From contig JAIELU010000111.1 of assembly GCA_019752775.1 (NCBI GenBank), positions 1-9,792 on the forward strand: a stretch of 9,792 nucleotides of DNA, written 5' to 3'. The number at the start of each line of letters is the position of its first letter. The stretch's first letter is position 1. Positions 7,337 to 9,792 of this stretch are shown here, piece by piece. The notes below the pieces were generated by a model. It was not told the origin of the DNA. It searched no databases and saw nothing but the letters and a program-made list of their open reading frames with translations. Position numbers and translations under genes: made by a program. Source of the DNA: Campylobacterales bacterium. Its GTDB lineage: Bacteria; Campylobacterota; Campylobacteria; Campylobacterales; Arcobacteraceae.

Positions 7337-7816
7337 TTAAATATTATCTTTAGTTTTAAAAAAATTTATCTTTCCTAAATCATCAAACTTCATAAATATA
7401 TTTAACTCTTCAATAAAACTAACATCTAGTTTATCAAAGGTTCTTTTCATGCGATTATATCTTCCAAAATGATTTTTCTCTTGTGCTTTTTGCATACCAC
7501 GAATCAAATAATGATAACGCACTAATTTTTTTGTATATTCTGAAACTTTCCAATTTTTAATGATATGATAACTCATCTCTTCGTGATTGTGAAATGAATA
7601 CTCTTTTGTAACCTTGTCCTTTTCATCTTGAAAAGCAACATAAGGTTTTCCAATATCATGCAAAAATGCAGCAGGAATCATCTTATATTCTTTGGCTTTT
7701 AAAACCTGCATCACAACTGCTAAAGTGTGGACTAAAACACCAAATCTATGCCATTTGTTTTGTTTGATAAATAGAGTTGTGAAAAACTCTTTTTTTAGGA
7801 TTCTTTTTGATTTCAT
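7337..7816 (-). CDS. HD-domain phosphohydrolase family protein
   Basis: 159 residues, a single small HD domain. Candidate metal ligands are His30 (VLVH), the HD doublet His53-Asp54 in AFLHDIGKPYV, His76/His78 (FHNHEE) and His102, with Asp145-Asp146 (KFDDLGK) near the end in the place of the last conserved Asp. HD proteins are metal-dependent phosphohydrolases, often acting on nucleotides; the substrate cannot be read from the sequence. No signal peptide, so cytoplasmic. The ATG at 7816 has no Shine-Dalgarno sequence; instead an extended -10 box (TGCTACAAT) ends 6 bases upstream, so the mRNA may be leaderless. It is divergent from the HEPN-like gene at 7903 and followed by the 376-residue gene on the same strand. 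Confidence 0.82.
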   Translation of the reverse strand: MKSKRILKKEFFTTLFIKQNKWHRFGVLVHTLAVVMQVLKAKEYKMIPAAFLHDIGKPYVAFQDEKDKVTKEYSFHNHEEMSYHIIKNWKVSEYTKKLVRYHYLIRGMQKAQEKNHFGRYNRMKRTFDKLDVSFIEELNIFMKFDDLGKINFFKTKDNI

Positions 7817-7822
7817 GAAGGA

Positions 7823-7831
7823 ATTGTAGCA
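7823..7831 (-). promoter_or_regulatory. extended -10 box placing transcription start at the HD gene ATG
   Basis: On the minus strand TGCTACAAT is followed by TCCTTC and the ATG at 7816. An extended -10 (TGn plus TACAAT) with start 6-8 bases later puts +1 at or next to the A of ATG. No Shine-Dalgarno sequence fits in between. Confidence 0.5.
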
Positions 7832-7869
7832 TTAAGTTGTTTTTATGTCATTTAGGTAGAATATTTCAC

Positions 7870-7875
7870 TACAAT
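7870..7875 (+). promoter_or_regulatory. -10 box for the HEPN-like gene
   Basis: TACAAT (one mismatch to TATAAT) with predicted start near 7882. The resulting leader of about 21 bases carries AAAAAGG (7886-7892), the ribosome site for the ATG at 7903. It lies in the 86-base divergent gap shared with the HD gene promoter. Confidence 0.4.
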
Positions 7876-7902
7876 AAATATATTTAAAAAGGCAAATATT
7901 CA

Positions 7903-8433
7903 ATGAATAATTTTGAAAGAAACATACAACAAATGTTTGATGGAATTGACTTATGTTTAAAGCAAAAATTACAGTTTCCGACATTAGCATTAATTTACAC
8001 AATTATTGATAATTTTGCATACACTGCATATAGAGATATCTCTGTTGAAAAAAGATATAAAAAATGGATTATTGAATATATGTTTAAAGAAAAAAAATTA
8101 AATGTTACGCCTATGGACTTATATTCTGCTAGATGTGCAATTATTCACACATTAACACCTAACTCAAGAAAATCTAATGATAAACAAGCTTTTGTAATTG
8201 TTTATACTTGGGGTAATAAAGATGTAGAAATTCTTGAAAAAAGTATTACTAACTCAAATGAAGATTTAAAAGCTTTACATATAAATGATTTGTATGATTG
8301 CTTAATATTAGGAACAACAAAATTTCTTGCTAGCGATATTTTAAAAGATGAAAATTGTATAAAAAGAATAAATGAACATTATGGAACTATATCAGAAGAA
8401 AATTTAATTAACTACAATAATCATTTTAAATAA
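7903..8433 (+). CDS. uncharacterised protein with HEPN-like RX4H motif
   Basis: 176 residues, predicted mostly alpha-helical and cytoplasmic. LYSARCAIIHTLTPNSRKS (73-91) carries Arg77-x4-His82, the form of the RX4-6H catalytic motif of HEPN ribonucleases, placed after two long helices (12-40 and 46-65) as in that fold. I recall similar unnamed bacterial proteins with an ARC-hydrophobic-HT(Y/L)(S/T)P block, but cannot assign a family. If the match is real, RNA cleavage or RNA binding is possible; this is inference. The start has a good site (AAAAAGG, 10 bases upstream). It has its own promoter and no partner on its strand: no MNT nucleotidyltransferase or other antitoxin-like gene is adjacent, and the bases after it hold only a tiny ORF and hairpins. 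A non-toxic HEPN-like protein, or a chance motif, is also possible. Confidence 0.72.
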   Translation: MNNFERNIQQMFDGIDLCLKQKLQFPTLALIYTIIDNFAYTAYRDISVEKRYKKWIIEYMFKEKKLNVTPMDLYSARCAIIHTLTPNSRKSNDKQAFVIVYTWGNKDVEILEKSITNSNEDLKALHINDLYDCLILGTTKFLASDILKDENCIKRINEHYGTISEENLINYNNHFK

Positions 8434-8479
8434 AACTTAACAAATTGTAATATTTTCAGTTATTAATCCTAAAAATTTA

Positions 8480-8485
8480 TATAAT
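8480..8485 (+). promoter_or_regulatory. -10 box of a short intergenic transcription unit
   Basis: Perfect TATAAT in TTTATATAATAC, 46 bases after the HEPN-like gene. Predicted start near 8492 is 10 bases before an AAAGG ribosome site and 21 before an ATG. Confidence 0.45.
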
Positions 8486-8512
8486 ACAAAATATAAATTT
8501 CAAAGGCTAAAA

Positions 8513-8634
8513 ATGCAAGAGTTAATAATCAATGAAAACAATTAGGAGCAAATCTGAAAGATTTGGGCAAAAAATAGTTTGCCTTTTCAAAATTTGATAT
8601 TAATAGTTTAGATTTATTAAAAAGATTAGAATAA
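8513..8634 (+). pseudogene. possible decayed small gene, or a 10-codon ORF of a short transcript
   Basis: ATG at 8513 follows AAAGG (8502-8506) at a 6-base spacing. The intact frame is only MQELIINENN and stops at TAG 8543-8545. Moving to another frame at about 8539 gives LGANLKDLGKK, an in-frame TAG at 8575-8577, then FAFSKFDINSLDLLKRLE and a TAA at 8632-8634. One frameshift and one nonsense change would therefore turn an ORF of about 40 codons into what is seen. The other reading is that the 10-codon ORF is real and the rest is an RNA structure, since two perfect hairpins occupy 8549-8583. I recognise no family in either reading. This is all I see between 8434 and 8635 besides the sites listed. 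Confidence 0.3.
8549..8587 (+). terminator. two adjacent hairpins, the second followed by TTTT
   Basis: CAAATCT (8549-8555) and AGATTTG (8559-8565) pair around a GAA loop. Immediately after, GGCAAA (8566-8571) and TTTGCC (8578-8583) pair around AAATAG, followed by TTTT (8584-8587). No base separates the helices, so they could stack. The second looks like an intrinsic terminator of the transcript predicted to begin near 8492, giving about 95 bases of RNA. Confidence 0.45.
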
Positions 8635-8642
8635 TCTAATCT
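8623..8642 (-). terminator. terminator hairpin over the stop codon of the 50-residue gene
   Basis: A perfect 8-base stem, AGATTAGA (8623-8630) with TCTAATCT (8635-8642), and a 4-base loop. On the minus strand it is followed by TTTAATAAA, so it fits a weak terminator for the haem-binding operon. The TAG stop (8638-8636) is inside it. AATCT is repeated three times in tandem at 8633-8647. Confidence 0.5.
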
Positions 8643-8788
8643 AATCTCTTAAAATCATCATCTTCACTTCCATCTTTTTTTCTATTTTTAAATTTCCACA
8701 TGGTAATAAAGTATTTAGCAGATACAAAACTTAAAATTAGTGATATAACAAAAAGTCCAATATATAATAAAAGAACTGTTATTTCCAT
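8636..8788 (-). CDS. small single-span membrane protein, 50 residues
   Basis: The ATG at 8788 has a strong ribosome site (AAGGA, about 6 bases upstream). The protein begins with a membrane span (ITVLLLYIGLFVISLILSFV, residues 3-22), then SAKYFITMWKFKNRKK and an acidic tail (DGSEDDDFKRLD). The positive residues after the span suggest that the tail is cytoplasmic. It lies 41 bases after the haem-binding protein gene on the same strand, so it is probably the second gene of that operon. Small one-span proteins of this form occur as accessory subunits of respiratory complexes, but I cannot identify it and do not assign a role. The strong ribosome site, sensible topology and operon place argue that it is a true gene although very short. 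Confidence 0.65.
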   Translation of the reverse strand: MEITVLLLYIGLFVISLILSFVSAKYFITMWKFKNRKKDGSEDDDFKRLD

Positions 8789-8813
8789 ACTAGATCCTTT
8801 TTTTGTTTGTCCT

Positions 8814-8837
8814 AGAAATAAGCTTTCGCTTATTTCT
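8814..8837 (-). promoter_or_regulatory. strong intercistronic hairpin with GAAA tetraloop
   Basis: On the minus strand AGAAATAAGC, loop GAAA, GCTTATTTCT form a perfect 10-base stem with a GNRA loop closed by C-G. It begins in the last codons of the haem-binding gene and includes its TAA (8832-8830). No T-run follows on this strand, so it is more likely a stability or processing element, or a partial terminator, than a full terminator. On the plus strand it is followed by CTTCTTTTTC and could stop read-through. Confidence 0.55.
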
Positions 8838-9267
8838 CTTCTTTTTCTTCACCAAATGTTTTTACTAATCCAGTAATTAATTCTTTTGTTTCTTCATTAG
8901 TTAATTTAGCTTCTGGATGAGTTGGTAAATAAAACCATAGTGGCATATCTCCACTTCTTAACTCTTTTGCAGCTTCATCACCTTTATTTTTTTTCTGAGA
9001 ACCCCATGCTGAAACATTAAAATGTTCTCTTCCTTCATCAATATCCATTTGAATCAGCCATGATACTGGAGCAATTTTACTATACCAAGGGTATTTTGTT
9101 TCATTTGAATGGCAGTTTGCACATGCATTATTAAACAATTCCTTAGTTCTTGTAGAATCCCATGTTGGTTCGCTAATAATTGGGGGATTTGTATATGTCT
9201 TTCCATAAGGTACAAACTGTATACCAATTGCAAAAACTATAATACCTATAGCTAATTTTCCTATCAT
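8830..9267 (-). CDS. membrane-anchored haem-binding domain protein (Haem_bd type, CxxCH)
   Basis: 145 residues. A single hydrophobic N-terminal span (LAIGIIVFAIGIQFV, 5-19) anchors or exports the protein; the rest would be periplasmic. CANCH (Cys49, Cys52, His53) is a c-type haem attachment site in the context NACANCHSNETKYPWYSKIAPVSWL, characteristic of the Haem_bd family, which continues with the conserved block GREHFNVSAWG (79-89). GDMPLWFY (106-113) contains Met108, a possible second axial ligand. Such proteins are electron-transfer or haem-sensing accessory proteins; no partner is identified here. ATG 9267 has a strong ribosome site (AGGAGAT) and a TATAAT upstream at 9311-9306. It leads an operon with the 50-residue membrane protein. 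Confidence 0.88.
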   Translation of the reverse strand: MIGKLAIGIIVFAIGIQFVPYGKTYTNPPIISEPTWDSTRTKELFNNACANCHSNETKYPWYSKIAPVSWLIQMDIDEGREHFNVSAWGSQKKNKGDEAAKELRSGDMPLWFYLPTHPEAKLTNEETKELITGLVKTFGEEKEEK

Positions 9268-9305
9268 TTTATATCTCCTAAAATCATTAATTTTATATTT
9301 AGTAC

Positions 9306-9311
9306 ATTATA
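9306..9311 (-). promoter_or_regulatory. -10 box for the haem-binding protein operon
   Basis: Perfect TATAAT on the minus strand (ATGTATAATGTAC), with predicted start near 9299 and a leader of about 32 bases that includes AGGAGAT. The gap 9268-9390 holds this promoter and, divergently, that of the next gene. Confidence 0.5.
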
Positions 9312-9374
9312 CATGAAAAGTATCAAGAAGCAATTAACAATTTAGAATCAACAAAAAAAGTATAAAATATAATC

Positions 9375-9383
9375 TGCTATAAT
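9375..9383 (+). promoter_or_regulatory. extended -10 box immediately before the ATG at 9391
   Basis: TGCTATAAT is a perfect extended -10. Only seven bases (CAATCCT) separate it from the ATG, so transcription should begin at or next to the start codon. The layout closely matches that of the HD gene. Confidence 0.6.
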
Positions 9384-9390
9384 CAATCCT

Positions 9391-9792
9391 ATGAAAACAT
9401 TTATTATACAAAACTGGAACAAACTTTTATTAGTTGCCTTTACCCTCTTCGCTCTTTGTTTTGCTTTGACTTTTACTATTGATGATAATGCAAAAAAACT
9501 TGTTGATGATTCATTCAAACAATCTGTTATTGTATTTGGAAGTGCAAAAGCTTTAAATGCTGTGATTTCACTAGCGCAAGGAACAGAATTAAACCTGCCT
9601 TTTGTAATAGTTGCAGTTGGAGAAATACTTGACCCTATAAATGACTTAGTTGAACAATTTTCCCTTGTGATGTTAGCAAGTATGGTTTCCCTTGGTATTC
9701 AAAAAATCTTGCTAAATTTTGTGACAAATGATATTTATAACTATATTTTATTTGCTTTTATTATAGTTTTTAATATTTGGCTTTTTAATCGT
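9391..9792 (+). CDS. polytopic membrane protein of unknown function, 3' end outside the window
   Basis: 134 codons are visible without a stop. Hydrophobic segments fall at about 12-30, 44-62, 68-80, 89-110 and 115-133. The soluble-looking block GEILDPINDLVEQFS (77-91) is the most distinctive part; I recall uncharacterised proteobacterial inner-membrane proteins with a similar GE-x-LDP-x-NDLVE-x-FS block, but no function. The first segment has few positive residues before it and is followed by DDNAKKLVDDSF, so the loop at 31-44 may be periplasmic. The ATG is preceded by an extended -10 box at seven bases and no Shine-Dalgarno sequence, predicting a leaderless mRNA. It is divergent from the haem-binding operon. 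Confidence 0.75.
   Translation, partial: MKTFIIQNWNKLLLVAFTLFALCFALTFTIDDNAKKLVDDSFKQSVIVFGSAKALNAVISLAQGTELNLPFVIVAVGEILDPINDLVEQFSLVMLASMVSLGIQKILLNFVTNDIYNYILFAFIIVFNIWLFNR

Noticed and set aside
6150..8433. A defence or toxin-antitoxin module formed by the HEPN-like, HD and nuclease-like genes
   Set aside because: The genes are in separate or divergent units, each domain call beyond HD is tentative, and no sensor, antitoxin or mobile-element context is present.
8633..8647. Triple AATCT repeat as a phase-variable tract
   Set aside because: Three copies are too few for slippage to be likely, and they are explained by the terminator hairpin.

Overview
The window looks like chromosome of a low-GC member of the Campylobacterota, most likely Arcobacter or a close relative. 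This rests on the very AT-rich coding style, short gaps, TATAAT-type -10 boxes without obvious -35 boxes, and the character of the proteins; no marker gene fixes the genus. It reads as mixed housekeeping and accessory chromosome. I see no insertion sequence, phage, CRISPR array, tRNA or rRNA, and no convincing defence island.

Layout. A plus-strand block comes first: a HerA/FtsK-type ATPase (its first residues lie before the window), overlapping a DTW-domain tRNA aminocarboxypropyltransferase (2333-3034), then a secreted YcbB-type L,D-transpeptidase (3157-4920). A hairpin over the transpeptidase stop codon separates it from a minus-strand block. In transcription order that block is an HD-domain phosphohydrolase (7816-7337), a 376-residue uncharacterised protein with nuclease-like motifs (7280-6150), a 21-codon leader ORF (6092-6027), and a CNNM/CBS membrane protein (6030-4942) whose start codon overlaps the leader's stop.

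A divergent gap at 7817-7902 leads to a plus-strand orphan with a HEPN-like RX4H motif (7903-8433). About 200 bases follow without a large gene, holding a promoter, a tiny ORF and two back-to-back hairpins: either a short independent transcript or a decayed gene. Next on the minus strand is a pair: a membrane-anchored haem-binding protein (9267-8830) and a 50-residue single-span membrane protein (8788-8636), with a perfect GAAA-loop hairpin between them. A polytopic membrane protein (9391 onward) leaves the right edge.

How the genes relate. Several products act at the envelope (transpeptidase, CNNM protein, haem-binding protein, two unknown membrane proteins), but they sit in separate transcription units and I see no single pathway. 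The most interesting signals are in control regions: the leader ORF coupled to the CNNM gene, two genes whose extended -10 boxes lie only 6-7 bases before ATG (predicted leaderless mRNAs), and hairpins built over stop codons.
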